In this document: one piece after another, positions 49,105-59,479 of the stretch | Numbering within the stretch: position 1 is the first letter of the stretch | Layout: every line of letters starts with the position of its first letter | DNA from: Microbacterium elymi | GTDB lineage: Bacteria > Actinomycetota > Actinomycetes > Actinomycetales > Microbacteriaceae | Length of the DNA stretch: 64,000 nt | Reading direction: 5' to 3' | NCBI RefSeq assembly: GCF_021582895.2 | Contig: NZ_CP091139.2 | Span: forward strand, 3,410,001-3,474,000 | Translations under genes and position numbers: made by a program | The notes under the pieces: generated by a model | What the model was told of the DNA's origin: nothing | The model's database searches: none | Seen by the model: the letters and a program-made list of their open reading frames with translations, nothing else

Positions 49105-49768
49105 CTACTTTGCCGGGGGCATCAGCACCGAGTCGATCAGGTAGACGGTCGCGTTGGCGGTGTGCACACCACCGCAGATGACCTTGGCGCCGTTCACCAT
49201 CATGTCGTCGCCGGTTCCGGTGACCGTCACATCCTGACCTTCGACGGTCTTGTGCGTTCCGTCGATACTCGAGGGAGGAAGCTGTCCGGGAACGACGTGG
49301 TACGTGAGGATCTTCGTCAGCGTGGCGTCGTCGTTCTTGAGGCTGTCGATGGTCGAGGCGGGGATCTTCGCGAATGCGTCGTCGACGGGTGCGAAGACCG
49401 TGAACTCGGAGCCGTCGAGCGTGTCGACGAGGTCGACCTTCGGGTTCAGCTTTCCGCTGACCGCCGCCACCAGGGTGGTCAGAAGCGGGTTGCTGGATGC
49501 CGCGACCGCCACCGGATCCTGCGACATGCCCTGGATCGACCCGGCGCCGTCCGGGACCTTCGATGCGTAACCGGCGCATCCCGGCCCGACAAGATCGGCA
49601 GCCGGATCCATAGCGGCCGGCTGCGACGCCGCCGGCTGAGATGCGGACGGCTGCGCCGCGGCCGGCGTGGTCGCCGCGTCGGTGCCGGAGCCCATCGCGC
49701 AGCCGCTGAGGGCCACGGCTTGCGCCGATGATCAGCGGAACGGCCAGGTACATCTTCTTGCGGAACAT
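49105..49768 (-). CDS. Fasciclin-domain lipoprotein (MPT83/MPT70-like), one frameshift
   Basis: About 221 residues. [16 protein letters not shown] leads, after a frame change near 49729 (GGCGCAAGCC for GGCGCAGCC), into a lipobox ALSGC. An Ala/Gln/Pro-rich linker precedes one FAS1 domain: [78 protein letters not shown]. This matches MPT83 of Mycobacterium tuberculosis. It is divergent from dipZ and next to sigK-rskA, the same functional set as the mycobacterial SigK regulon. It probably acts at the cell surface in adhesion. Confidence 0.9.
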
Positions 49769-49808
49769 CTCGTCCTCCTCGAGTCCGTCCGAGAGCGTGT
49801 TGCTCCCG

Positions 49809-49835
49809 GCATCCACCACCTGTTCGCGGCGAATC
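49809..49835 (+). promoter_or_regulatory. Candidate SigK-type promoter before dipZ
   Basis: GCATCC (49809-49814) and CGAATC (49830-49835), 15 bases apart, resemble mycobacterial SigK elements as I recall them (CCATCC / CGAATC). This lies 78 bases before the dipZ start. The spacing is slightly short, so the call is tentative. Confidence 0.35.
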
Positions 49836-49912
49836 GTCGAATGGATTGGAACCGCCTCGCGGCAAACCGTCAGCGGCTCGGCCCCGAAGAGGCTGTGGAC
49901 GAAGGAGCGCAG

Positions 49913-51629
49913 ATGGAACTCATCATCATCGGACTGCTCGGGGGCCTGATCACCGGGATCTCGCCGTGCATCCTGCCGGTGCTGCCGGTCATCTTCCTGA
50001 CCGGCGGCGCTCAGTCCGCCAGGTTCGACGGGGCCGCGGCCCCGGCGCCACGCTCGCGACCGTACTTCGTCATTCTCGGTCTCGTCACAAGCTTCACCGC
50101 CGTCACGCTCGTGGGTTCGCTGCTGCTCGGACTGCTGCACCTGCCGCAGGACGTCATCAGATGGGTGGGGATCGCGGTGCTCGTGGTGATCGGTGTCGGG
50201 TTGATCGTGCCGCGCGTCGAGCAGCTCATCGAGCGACCGTTCCAGCGGATCGCGCGGCGCACTGAGGTCGCCAACACCGGTCGCGGGTACGGCGTCGGCC
50301 TTGCGCTGGGGGCAGTGTTCGTTCCGTGCGCCGGCCCGGTCCTCGCCGCGATCATCGTCGCCGGCTCCACCGGACGCATCGGCGGGGGCACCGTGCTGCT
50401 GACCGCTTGCTTCGCGGTCGGGGTCTCGGTGCCGCTGCTGGTGTTCGCCCTCGCCGGTCGAGGGCTCGTCGAGCGCATCCGTGCCTTCCGAACGCACGAG
50501 CGCGGGCTGCGTATCACCGCCGGCATCGCGATGATCGCGCTCGCCGCAGGCCTCGCGTTCAATCTCCCGCAGGCTCTGCAGCGGCTCGTGCCCGACTACA
50601 CCGCCCAGCTCCAGCGCTCGCTGACCGACAACCCCGACGCGCAGCGTGCACTGCAAGCTCGGCGGGCTCGTCAACGACGAGAACAGGGAGCTGTCCAAGT
50701 GCACGGCGAACGCTGACGAGCTCGAGTCGTGCGGCACGGCGCCGCAGCTGAAGGGCATCACGGGATGGCTGAACACGCCCGGAGGCGCAAGCGGTCGACC
50801 TCGCCGACGAGCACGGAAAGGTCGTGCTCGTCGACTTCTGGGCTTACTCCTGCATCAACTGTCAGCGCAGCATCCCGCACGTCGTCGCGTGGGACAAGGC
50901 ATATCGCGACCTGGGACTCGATGTCATCGGCGTGCACTCGCCCGAGTACGCGTTCGAGAAGGACGCCGGCAACGTCGCTGCCGGAGCGAAGGGATTCGGC
51001 ATCAGCTATCCGGTCGCCCTCGACGACAACCTCGCGACGTGGACGAACTACCGCAACCGGTACTGGCCGGCCGACTACCTCGTCGACGCGACTGGCACCG
51101 TGCGGCACATCGGGTTCGGCGAAGGCGACTACGCGCAGACCGAGAAGATGATCCGGGCAGTTGCCTGAAGGATGCGAACCCCGACGTCGTCCTCCCCGCC
51201 CCGACCGATCTCGCCGACCTCACGCCGACGGCGGGTTCGACAACCCCCGAGACGTTCCTGGGATTCGCCAAGCAGCGCAACTTCGCCGGATCCGCGTACC
51301 CCGACGGGACGTCGAGCTTCACTCTGCCCGATGCGCAGCCCGCCGATTCGTTCGCCCTGGGCGGTGAGTGGTCGGTCTCGTCCCAGTTCGCGACGCCGTC
51401 CGCCGACGGCGCGCGGGTGCGGTTGCGCTTCCATGCGACCACCGTGCGCATGGTGCTCGCCGGAACCGGCACCGTGCGGGTGCGGCAGGGTGACGGCGCA
51501 TGGCGCGACATCGATGTCTCCGGGGTGCCGCGATCGTACCCTGCCGTCACCGGCTCAGACGGGGCCGACGCCGTGCTCGACCTGCAGGTGGCGACCGGCG
51601 TCGAGGTCTACTCGTTCACCTTCGGGTAG
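49913..51629 (+). CDS. dipZ: DipZ: CcdA-type membrane domain fused to TlpA-like thioredoxin and C-terminal domain, three frameshifts
   Basis: Electron-relay protein moving reducing power from cytoplasm to envelope. The N-terminal CcdA/DsbD membrane domain has [13 protein letters not shown] and [15 protein letters not shown], each with the conserved Cys-Pro context, and six helices. After the helices a linker ([21 protein letters not shown]) leads to the thioredoxin domain [21 protein letters not shown] with redox motif CINC, and then a C-terminal domain ([15 protein letters not shown].. [19 protein letters not shown]) typical of DipZ. Frame changes are needed near 50656, 50787 (both GCAAGC) and 51163. 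Corrected length is about 571 residues. In M. tuberculosis dipZ lies between mpt83 and mpt70. Confidence 0.93.
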
Positions 51630-51659
51630 TCGGTGCCGAATTCAGAGGAGGTCTGCGGC

Positions 51660-52262
51660 ATGCTGGTCGATATGGTCATCGACGGAATCGACGTGCCCGA
51701 GGACGGCACCGATCCCGTCGACGTCGTCGGGAACCTCATCCATCGGACGGCCTTCGGCGACCGTGACGCCTTCGCGAAGCTGTACGACATGCTCTCGCCC
51801 CGCATGTTCGGCCTCATCCTGCGCGTTCTCATCGATCGCGCGCAGAGCGAAGAGGTACTGCAGGAGGTCTTCCTCGAGGTCTGGCAATCCGCGCATCGGT
51901 TCGCTCCGCACAAGGGCCAAGGCCGTTCCTGGCTGCTGACCATCGCGCACAGGCGGGCCATCGACCGCGTGCGCTCGTCGCAGGCGAGCAGCGACCGCGA
52001 CGTGCGCGCGGGGTTCCGCGATCTCGCAACGGCACCCGCGGATGTCGCCGAGCAGGTCGAGCTGCGGATCGAAGCCGAGCGGGTGGCGGACGCGCTGCGC
52101 CGGCTGTCCGATTCCCAGCGCGAAGCGATCACGCTGGCGTATTACGGTGGCTACTCGCAGAGCGAGATCGCGGCCCTGACTGGATCTCCGCTCGGCACCG
52201 TGAAGACTCGGATGAGAGACGGGTTGACCCGACTGAGGGTCGAAATGGGGGTGGCACCGTGA
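51660..52262 (+). CDS. sigK: ECF sigma factor, SigK-like
   Basis: Intact, 200 residues. ATG 51660 is chosen because AGAGGAGG lies 8 bases upstream. Region 2 is IHRTAFGDRDAFAKLYDMLSPRMFGLILRVLIDRAQSEEVLQEVFLEVWQ with FAPHKGQGRSWLLTIAHRRAIDRVR; region 4 is LSDSQREAITLAYYGGYSQSEIAALTGSPLGTVKTRMRDGLTRLR. The sequence style and neighbours (fasciclin lipoprotein, DipZ, RskA) point to the SigK group. It overlaps the anti-sigma gene by GTGA, so the two are translationally coupled. Confidence 0.92.
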   Translation: MLVDMVIDGIDVPEDGTDPVDVVGNLIHRTAFGDRDAFAKLYDMLSPRMFGLILRVLIDRAQSEEVLQEVFLEVWQSAHRFAPHKGQGRSWLLTIAHRRAIDRVRSSQASSDRDVRAGFRDLATAPADVAEQVELRIEAERVADALRRLSDSQREAITLAYYGGYSQSEIAALTGSPLGTVKTRMRDGLTRLRVEMGVAP

Positions 52263-53038
52263 CCGAGGAAGAATTCGCACAGCTCTCGGCCGCCGCCGCG
52301 CTCGGCGCACTCGGGGGCGACGACCTGCGCGCCTATCGCGCCGCGCTCGCCGCGCACCCGGACTGGGTCGCGACGGTGGACGAGGACGCTCGGACTGCGG
52401 CGTCTCTCGCCGAGCTCGTGGACTCCGTGACGCCGCCGGCGGCGTTGCGCGGCCGGATCTTGGCCCTCATCGATGAGGCTCCGACCGAGGCATCCTCGGC
52501 CGGCGACACACCGACCAGTGGCTCCCCGTGGGCGACGGAGGGCGATTCCGGCGCGCGAGGCCGTGGCCCCCGACGGGCTCGTCATGCACGGCGCCGGTGG
52601 TTCGTCCTCGCGGCATCCCTCGTCCTGCTGGCCGGCATCGGGACCGGAGCGGTGATCGCGATACAGCAGGGAGCGGAGCCGACATCCGTCGTCGCGCTCG
52701 AACGCATCGAACACGCCCCCGACGCGCAGCAGGCGACGGCTGATGTGACTGGCGGCGGCACGGCCACCCTGCATTGGTCGTCGGGGGTCGGCCGGGCCGT
52801 GCTCGTCACCGGCGAGCTCCCGACGCTGGCCGAGAACCAGACGTTCGAGCTGTGGTACGTCCGCGGCACGGCGCCGGTGTCGGCAGGCACGTTCGAGGCC
52901 ACCGGCAGCAGCACATCGACGCTTCTCGAGGCCGGCATGAAACCCGGGGACACTATCGCCGTGACCATCGAGCATGCCGGCGGCTCACCGACCGGGAAGC
53001 CCACGACGCCACCGATTCTCATTATCCCGACCACCTGA
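52259..53038 (+). CDS. rskA: Anti-sigma factor, RskA family
   Basis: Intact, 259 residues from GTG 52259. The N-terminal cytoplasmic part (EEFAQLSAAAALGALGGDDLRAYRAALAAHPDWVATVDED) is the anti-sigma helix bundle; no zinc-binding HxxxCxxC is seen, as in RskA. A single membrane helix (WFVLAASLVLLAGIGTGAVIAI) follows a basic stretch, and the outer RskA domain includes HWSSGVGRAVLVTGELPTLAENQTFELWYVRG and GMKPGDTIAVTIEHAGGSPTGKPTTPPIL. It holds SigK at the membrane; release in mycobacteria is by regulated proteolysis. Confidence 0.93.
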   Translation: MTEEEFAQLSAAAALGALGGDDLRAYRAALAAHPDWVATVDEDARTAASLAELVDSVTPPAALRGRILALIDEAPTEASSAGDTPTSGSPWATEGDSGARGRGPRRARHARRRWFVLAASLVLLAGIGTGAVIAIQQGAEPTSVVALERIEHAPDAQQATADVTGGGTATLHWSSGVGRAVLVTGELPTLAENQTFELWYVRGTAPVSAGTFEATGSSTSTLLEAGMKPGDTIAVTIEHAGGSPTGKPTTPPILIIPTT

Positions 53039-53112
53039 GCGGCCAGTATCGGCCCCTCGATCCGTCGACCGCGACATGGGTCGACGGCGACCGGGACTCG
53101 GTCGACGCCCGC

Positions 53113-54166
53113 TCAGGCGGAGTCGGGACGGTCCTCGCGGATGATGCCGGCGTCTTCCAGCCGATCGAGCAGGGCGGCGCCGTCCTCGCCGGTGACCCAG
53201 GGGACGTCCGAGGCGGAGTGGTCGTTGACCGTGGTCCGCCCGCCGGCCAGCATCGCTTCGGTCGAGGACAGCCGCCGGATGGCGATCGCCGCCACGTTCT
53301 GCGGATGGGTGCCGGTGAAGGTCGTGTAGATCGCGTCGTCGTGCTGACCGTCATCGCCGACCAGCAGCCAGGCCACGTCGGGGAACTCGTCGGCCAGGCG
53401 TACCAGGTTCGACTCCTTGTGCGCGGTGCCGCTGCGGAACCAGCGATCGTGCGTCGGCCCCCAATCGGTGAGCGAGCGCACCCGGCGGGAACAGGTGCCG
53501 GCTGAGGAACCGCAGGAGCGTCGGCCCCACGTTCCAGGCGCCGGTGGACAGGTACACGACGGGGGCGCCGGGGTTCTCGCGCACCAGGCGCTCGAGCAGC
53601 ACCGACATGCCCGGGACGGGCTGACGGGCGTGCTCGTCCACGACGAAGGAGTTCCACGCCGCCACCAGCGGCCGCGGCAGCGCCGTGACCATCACGGTGT
53701 CGTCGACGTCGCAGACGACGCCGAAGCGCACGCCGGCGCCGATCACGAACACCCGGGTGTCGACCGCCTCGCCGTCCTCGACAGACATCGAGACGGTGTG
53801 CCAGCCGGGGGACAGGGTCGCCGGCAGCACGGTGTCGACGACGCCGCCGCGGTCGGCGACCACCTCATGGTCGACCCCCTCGATCTGCACGCGGACCTGC
53901 GCGAACCCGATCGGCACCGACGCGAAGCTGCGCCATCCGCGGACGCTGCCGTACTCGCCGGTCGCACGCTGCCGCACGGGCGGCGTGATCAGCACGCGGC
54001 CGAGCACCCGCACCCAGCCCTCGCCGCCGTATCCCGGAAGGGCCGAAACCGTCGGGGTCAGTCCGCGCCGTCGCGCGCGACGCTCGCGCCAGGCGTGCAG
54101 ACGGTATTCCATCCGCGCCAGCCACAGCACATCGGCGCGCCGCGCCGCGGCAGTGTTATCCGGCAT
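53113..54166 (-). CDS. App1/DUF2183 family phosphatase, one frameshift
   Basis: About 350 residues from ATG 54166, which overlaps the DedA end by 11 bases. The N-terminal half is a beta-rich region (EGWVRVLGRVLITPPV). The haloacid-dehalogenase-like motif is VVCDVDDTVMVT (the two Asp of DxDxT), followed by PVVYLSTGAWNVGPTLLRFL, LTDWGPTHDRWFRSG, HKESNLVRLADEFPDVAWLLVGDDGQHD, as in actin-patch protein App1-type phosphatidate phosphatases. The frame changes near 53490 (CTCGCTC for CTGCTC on the coding strand). Lipid phosphatase activity is a family inference. It is co-directional with the dedA gene. Confidence 0.88.
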
Positions 54167-54879
54167 CCGACTCAGTCTCCCACGTCCGCCGACATCGTGT
54201 CGGGCGGGCGGGGAGTTCGACCTCCTCTGCCTCGGCCAGATGCCGGCGTTCGATGCGCTCGAGCACCTTCTTGGCCACCAGCATGAGCAGCAGGAACGCG
54301 AGGAGGACGCCGACGAACACATAGCCGGCGAAGTGCAAGCTGATCGGCCAGGTCGCGGTACGTGCTGGCGGTGACACCGGCGACCGCGACATACACGCCG
54401 GCCCAGACCAGGCATGCCGGCGTGGTCCAGGCGAGGAAGCGGCGGTAGCGGAAGCCGCTCATCCCCACCGTCAACGGGACGACCGAGTGCAGCACCGGCA
54501 GGAAGCGCGAGACGAACACGGCGATGCCGCCGCGCCGGTTCAGATAGCGCTCGGCGCGCTGCCAGTGCGCCTCGCCCACCCATCGGCCGACACGGGAGTG
54601 CCGGATGCGCGGACCGAGGATCCGCCCGAGCCAGAACCCGATGCTCTCGCCGATGAGCGAGCCGACCAGGACCGCCGCCACCAGCAGCACGCCCTCCCAC
54701 GGCGTGACCACCGCGGTCGCGGCGATGATCACGATCGTGTCGCCGGGCACGAACAGGCCGACCAGGGCGCTGGTCTCCAGCATCATGGCGAGACCGGCGA
54801 GGATGACCCGCAGCACCGGGTCGACACTCTGCACGGCATCGAGCAGTCCGGTGAGCAGGTCGTTCACCAGCACGAGCAT
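54156..54879 (-). CDS. DedA family membrane protein, one frameshift
   Basis: About 240 residues from ATG 54879. The VTT/DedA domain has GLFVPGDTIVIIAATAVV, GSLIGESIGFWLGRILG, FVSRFLPVLHSVVPLTVGMSGFRYRRFL and WAGVYVAVAGVTAS. The frame changes near 54338 (CAGCTTGCAC for CAGCTGCAC) before a last helix AGYVFVGVLLAFLLLMLVAKKV. DedA proteins include lipid flippases for undecaprenyl phosphate and phosphatidylethanolamine; which applies here is not known. The adjacent App1-type phosphatase fits a lipid role. Confidence 0.9.
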
Positions 54880-54909
54880 AGGCGGGCCGGGACCTTCTAG
54901 CCTGGGAAG

Positions 54910-56175
54910 GTGCTTCGGACCTTCACTCTGCAGCGGGCGCCGTGGCGCGATCCCGCCGAGACGTTCCTCGCGCTGGCGGCGCGCCACCCGCATGTGTTCT
55001 GGCTGGATGCCGGTGTCGCCGCCGATGCGGGGTGGAGCTGGGTGGGCTGGGGCGAGCCCGAGGATGCCGCCGCCGTCCGGGCGGCGCGGGCGGTGCGAGC
55101 CGGCGAGACAGAGGGATCGCCCTTCCGGGGCGGATGGGTCGGCTGGGTCGGGTACGAGCCGGGCGCGGCCGCCGCCGGGGCACCCGCAGCGGATGAGGAT
55201 CCCGCGGTTCCCGCGGAGCTGTGGCTGGCCGTGCGGGGACTGGTCGCCTTCGACCATGCCACCGGTCGGATGAGCATCGGCGGAGACATCGACCCCGGGG
55301 CATCCGCCCCTCCGGCCCCGTCGCTCACCGCCCCGCCGCGTCGCGCGCGCGCCCGCCACACGCCGCACGAGTACACCGCGCTCATCGAGCGCTGCCGGGA
55401 CGCGATCCGCGCCGGGTCGGCCTACCAGCTGTGCCTGACCACCCGGTTCGAGGTGGAGGACGAGATCGATCCGGTCGCGGCCTACCTCGCCCTGCGGGCC
55501 GCCGCCGCGGCCCCCTACGGCGGCATCATCCGCAGCGGCGACGCCGCCCTGCTCAGTGCGAGCCCGGAGCGCTTCCTGCAGGTCACCGGCGACACGCTGC
55601 GCACCCGCCCGATCAAGGGCACCCGCAGGCGGGGCGAGGATGCCGCGGCCGACGCCGCGCTGGCGGCCGAACTTGCCGCCGACCCGAAGGAGCGCGCCGA
55701 GAATGTCATGATCGTGGATCTGATGCGCAACGACCTCGCCCGGGTGTGCCGGCCGATGACCGTCAGCGTGGAGCGTCTGCTCGAGGTGGAGTCATACCCC
55801 ACCGTGCACCAGCTGGTGAGCACGGTCGCCGGGCGGCTGCCCGACGCGGCGACGGTCGGCGATGTGCTGGAGGCGGCCTTCCCCGCCGGCAGCATGACCG
55901 GTGCCCCGAAGCTGTCGGCGATGACGATCCTGCACGAGCTCGAGCGGGCCCCTCGCGGGGTCTATTCCGGCTGCTTCGGCTGGATCGGCGCGGACGGCGG
56001 ACTCGACCTGGCGATGGTGATCCGATCCATCGTGGTCCGGCCCGGCGGCGCGTATGTCGGAGCCGGGGGTGGCATCACCTGGCGGTCGGTGGCCGCCGCC
56101 GAGGTCGCCGAGGTCGGCCTGAAGGCGCGGGCACCGCTGGCGGCGCTGGGCGCCGACGTGCCCGAGGGCTGGTGA
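54910..56175 (+). CDS. pabB: Aminodeoxychorismate synthase component I
   Basis: Intact, 421 residues from GTG 54910. It converts chorismate to 4-amino-4-deoxychorismate for folate. The chorismate-binding domain has [27 protein letters not shown] (Lys of PIKGT, the PabB signature where TrpE has Ala), [28 protein letters not shown] and [10 protein letters not shown]. Divergent from dedA across 30 bases; GGGAAG lies directly against the start, an unusually tight spacing. No pabA or pabC is in the window. Confidence 0.92.
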   Translation: MLRTFTLQRAPWRDPAETFLALAARHPHVFWLDAGVAADAGWSWVGWGEPEDAAAVRAARAVRAGETEGSPFRGGWVGWVGYEPGAAAAGAPAADEDPAVPAELWLAVRGLVAFDHATGRMSIGGDIDPGASAPPAPSLTAPPRRARARHTPHEYTALIERCRDAIRAGSAYQLCLTTRFEVEDEIDPVAAYLALRAAAAAPYGGIIRSGDAALLSASPERFLQVTGDTLRTRPIKGTRRRGEDAAADAALAAELAADPKERAENVMIVDLMRNDLARVCRPMTVSVERLLEVESYPTVHQLVSTVAGRLPDAATVGDVLEAAFPAGSMTGAPKLSAMTILHELERAPRGVYSGCFGWIGADGGLDLAMVIRSIVVRPGGAYVGAGGGITWRSVAAAEVAEVGLKARAPLAALGADVPEGW

Positions 56176-56245
56176 AAACCGCCGGTCGGGTACCCTGAAA
56201 GGTGCGCGTTTGCGCGTCCTCCCGAATTCCCGATTGGCTCCCTTC

Positions 56246-58777
56246 GTGTCACAGACCACCTCTCCTGAGACCGCTGCCGCGTCCGACGGCGGCTACGACC
56301 CGCACGCCATCCAGACGAAGTGGCAGCGGCTCTGGTCTCAGCGCGATCCGTTCCGCGCCGGCGGGGACGACGACACGCGGCCGCGCAAGTACGTGCTGGC
56401 GATGTTCCCCTACCCGTCGGGCGACCTGCACATGGGGCATGCGGAGATCATCTGTACTCCGACATCGTCGCCCGCTACTGGCGGCACCGCGGGTACAACG
56501 TGCTCAACCCGATCGGCTGGGACTCGTTCGGCCTGCCCGCCGAGAACGCCGCCATCCTGCGCGGCGCCGACCCGCGTCAGTGGACCTACGCGAACATCGA
56601 GCAGCAGAAGGCCGGATTCCACCAGTACGGCGTCTCATTCGACTGGAGCCGCGAGCTGCACACCTCCGACCCGGAGTACTACCGGTGGAACCAGTGGCTG
56701 TTCCAGCGGCTGTACGAGCGGGGGCTGGCGTACCGCAAGTCGAGCGCGGTCAACTGGTGCCCGAACGACCAGACGGTGCTCGCCAACGAGCAGGTGGTGG
56801 AAGGGCACTGCGAGCGCTGTGGGGCGGAGGTCGTGAAGAAGAAGCTCACCCAGTGGTACTTCCGCATCACCGACTACGCCGATCGTCTGCTGGACGACCT
56901 GGACACGCTCGAGGGGCACTGGCCGCAGAAGGTGCTGCAGATGCAGCGCAACTGGATCGGGCGCTCGACGGGTGCCGACATCCACTTCGAGATCGAGGGG
57001 CGCGCCGAGAAGGTCAGCGTGTTCTCCACCCGCCCCGACACGCTGTACGGCGCCACGTTCTTCGTGGTCGCCCCGGACTCGGACCTGGCCGCCGAACTCG
57101 CCGCCGAGGCGCCGACCGAGGTGCGTATGCGCTTCCAGGCATATCTCGAGCGGGTGCAGAAGCAGACCGACATCCAGCGGCAGAGCACCGACCGTGAGAA
57201 GACCGGGGTGTTCCTGGAGCGCTACGCCGTCAACCCGGTGAACGGGCAGCGCCTGCCGATCTGGGCGGCCGACTACGTGCTGGCCGACTACGGCCACGGT
57301 GCGGTGATGGCCGTGCCCGCACACGATCAGCGCGACCTGGACTTCGCGCGCGCGTTCGACCTGCCGGTGAAGGTGGTCGTGGACACATCCACCGGCGCCG
57401 AGGGCGAGCCGTCCCTGCAGGAGCGCGATCCCGCCGTCACCGGCGTGGCGCTGGCGGGCGAGGGGCGGATGATCAATTCCGGTCCGCTGGACGGCCTGGG
57501 CAAGCAGGATGCCATCGCCGGCATGATCGCGCAAGCTCGAGGCGACCGAGGGCGGCCACGCCGCCACCACGTTCCGGTTGCGCGACTGGCTGATCTCGCG
57601 GCAGCGCTTCTGGGGCACGCCGATCCCGATGGTGCACACCGATGACGGACAGATCGTGCCGGTGCCCGCCGACCAGCTGCCGGTGCTGCTGCCGGACGTG
57701 GCCGGACTCGACCTGAAGCCCAAGGGCACCTCGCCCCTGGGCGCGGCGACCGAGTGGGTCACCACGACCGACCCCGCCACCGGGGCGCCGGCGCGTCGCG
57801 ATCCTGACACGATGGACACCTTCGTGGACAGCTCGTGGTACTTCCTGCGCTTCCTGGCCCCGCAATCGGCGACCGAGGCGTTCCCGCCCGCACAGGCGGC
57901 CCGCTGGGCGCCGGTCGACTTCTACATCGGCGGCGTCGAGCACGCGATCCTGCATCTGCTGTATGCCCGCTTCATCACCAAGGTGCTGCACGACATGGGG
58001 CTGGTGGACTTCGACGAGCCGTTCTCGAGCCTGATCAACCAGGGCATGGTCATCCTCGACGGCGCCAAGATGTCCAAGAGCAAGGGCAACCTCGTGCTGT
58101 TCCAGGAGGAGCTGGACGCGCACGGCGCCGACGCGCTGCGCGTCGGCCTCGCGTTCGCCGGACCGGTCGAGGACGACAAGGACTGGTCCGATGTGTCCAC
58201 CACCGGGGCGACGAAGTTCCTCGCCCGTGCGCTGCGGGTCGCCCACGACGTCACCTCAGCGGTGGGGGCGGATGCCGCGACCGGCGATGCGGCGCTCCGG
58301 CGTGTGACCCACCATCTGCTCGCGGACGCGCCGGGCCTCGTGGAGCACACGAAGTTCAACGTCGTGGTCGCCCGGCTGATGGAGCTGGTCAACGCCACCC
58401 GCAAGACCATCGACACCGGCGCGGGCGGTGCCGACGCGGCCGTCCGTGAGGCCGCCGAGACGATCGCGCAGGTGCTCGACCTGATCTCGCCGCACACCGC
58501 CGAGGAGATGTGGGCGGTGCTCGGACACGAGCCGTTCGTCGGGCTGGCCGTGTGGCCCGCCGCCGATCCGGCCCTGCTGGTGGAGCAGACGGTGACGGCG
58601 ATCGTGCAGATCGACGGCAAGGTGCGGGCGACGATCGAGGTGCCCGCCGGCATCGACGCGGACGCCCTGGAGGCACTGGGGCGGGCCGATGAGCGGGTGC
58701 AGCGGTCGCTGGCCGGCCGGGACGTCGTCCGGGCGGTCGTGCGGGCGCCGAAGGTCGTCAGCCTGACCACGAAGTAG
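56246..58777 (+). CDS. leuS: Leucyl-tRNA synthetase, two frameshifts
   Basis: Class Ia synthetase charging tRNA-Leu. GTG 56246 ([16 protein letters not shown]) is the likely start. HIGH motif [31 protein letters not shown], the editing segment [13 protein letters not shown] and KMSKS as [14 protein letters not shown] are present; [19 protein letters not shown] is the conserved catalytic-core segment. Frame changes are needed near 56452 (ATCATCTGTAC one base short) and 57532 (GCGCAAGCTC). Corrected length is about 843 residues. No T-box core is visible in the 70-base leader. Confidence 0.96.
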
Positions 58778-58869
58778 CGGTTCCTCCCCAGCCGGGCGAG
58801 GCGGGCGCGTTGTCCACCGATGTGCCGGACGGTCTCCGGCGCCGGCGGTGCGCGGCCTAGCGTGGTGCG

Positions 58870-59478
58870 GTGTCGCCCTCCGAGACCGAACAGCGGCTGC
58901 CGGCCCGACGTCGTCTCGGGCTCGGGGCGGTCGTGGTGGTCGCCCTCGCCGCCCTCGCGGTGACGGTGGGCATCGGCATCCTGCGCGGGCAGGGCGCGCC
59001 GGCCGATGTGGTGGCGGTCACGAGCACTCCCGTCGCAACGCCGAACGCGGCCGAGCTGTACGTGCACGTCTCGGGCGCGGTCCGCGAGCCGGGCTTGTAC
59101 GTCGTGCCCGCCGGTTCGCGACTCGTCGACGCGGTCGCCGCAGCCGGCGGGTTCGCGAAGGACGCCGCCCGCGATGCGGTGAACCTGGCGCGGACGGTCT
59201 CGGACGGCGAGCAGATCGCCGTTCCCCGGAAGGGCGAGGAGACGGCGCCCGCCGCCGGCCCGGGCGGCGGCACGGGCCCGGGTGGTGGCAAGGTGAACCT
59301 GAACACCGCCGACGAGGCGGCGCTGGACACGCTGCCGCGGATCGGCCCCGCGATCGCGCAGCGGATCATCCAGTGGCGCGAGGACAACGGCCGATTCACC
59401 AGCGTGGAGGACCTCCTGGCCGTGCCCGGCATCGGCGAGAAGATGCTGGCGTCGCTGCGCGACCTGGTCACGGTGTGA
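58870..59478 (+). CDS. comEA: ComEA family DNA-uptake protein
   Basis: Intact, 202 residues from GTG 58870. A membrane anchor (LGLGAVVVVALAALAVTVGIGIL) is followed by an SLBB-like domain (LYVHVSGAVREPGLYVVPAGSRLVDAVAAAGGF), a Gly-rich linker and the helix-hairpin-helix DNA-binding domain VNLNTADEAALDTLPRIGPAIAQRIIQWREDNGRFTSVEDLLAVPGIGEKML. ComEA captures double-stranded DNA outside the membrane and passes it to ComEC, encoded just downstream. Confidence 0.95.
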   Translation: MSPSETEQRLPARRRLGLGAVVVVALAALAVTVGIGILRGQGAPADVVAVTSTPVATPNAAELYVHVSGAVREPGLYVVPAGSRLVDAVAAAGGFAKDAARDAVNLARTVSDGEQIAVPRKGEETAPAAGPGGGTGPGGGKVNLNTADEAALDTLPRIGPAIAQRIIQWREDNGRFTSVEDLLAVPGIGEKMLASLRDLVTV

Positions 59479-59479
59479 C

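Noticed and set aside
56176..56245. T-box before leuS (and before valS at about 11776-11900)
   Set aside because: No GGTGGNACCGCG-like core or specifier stem is present in either leader.
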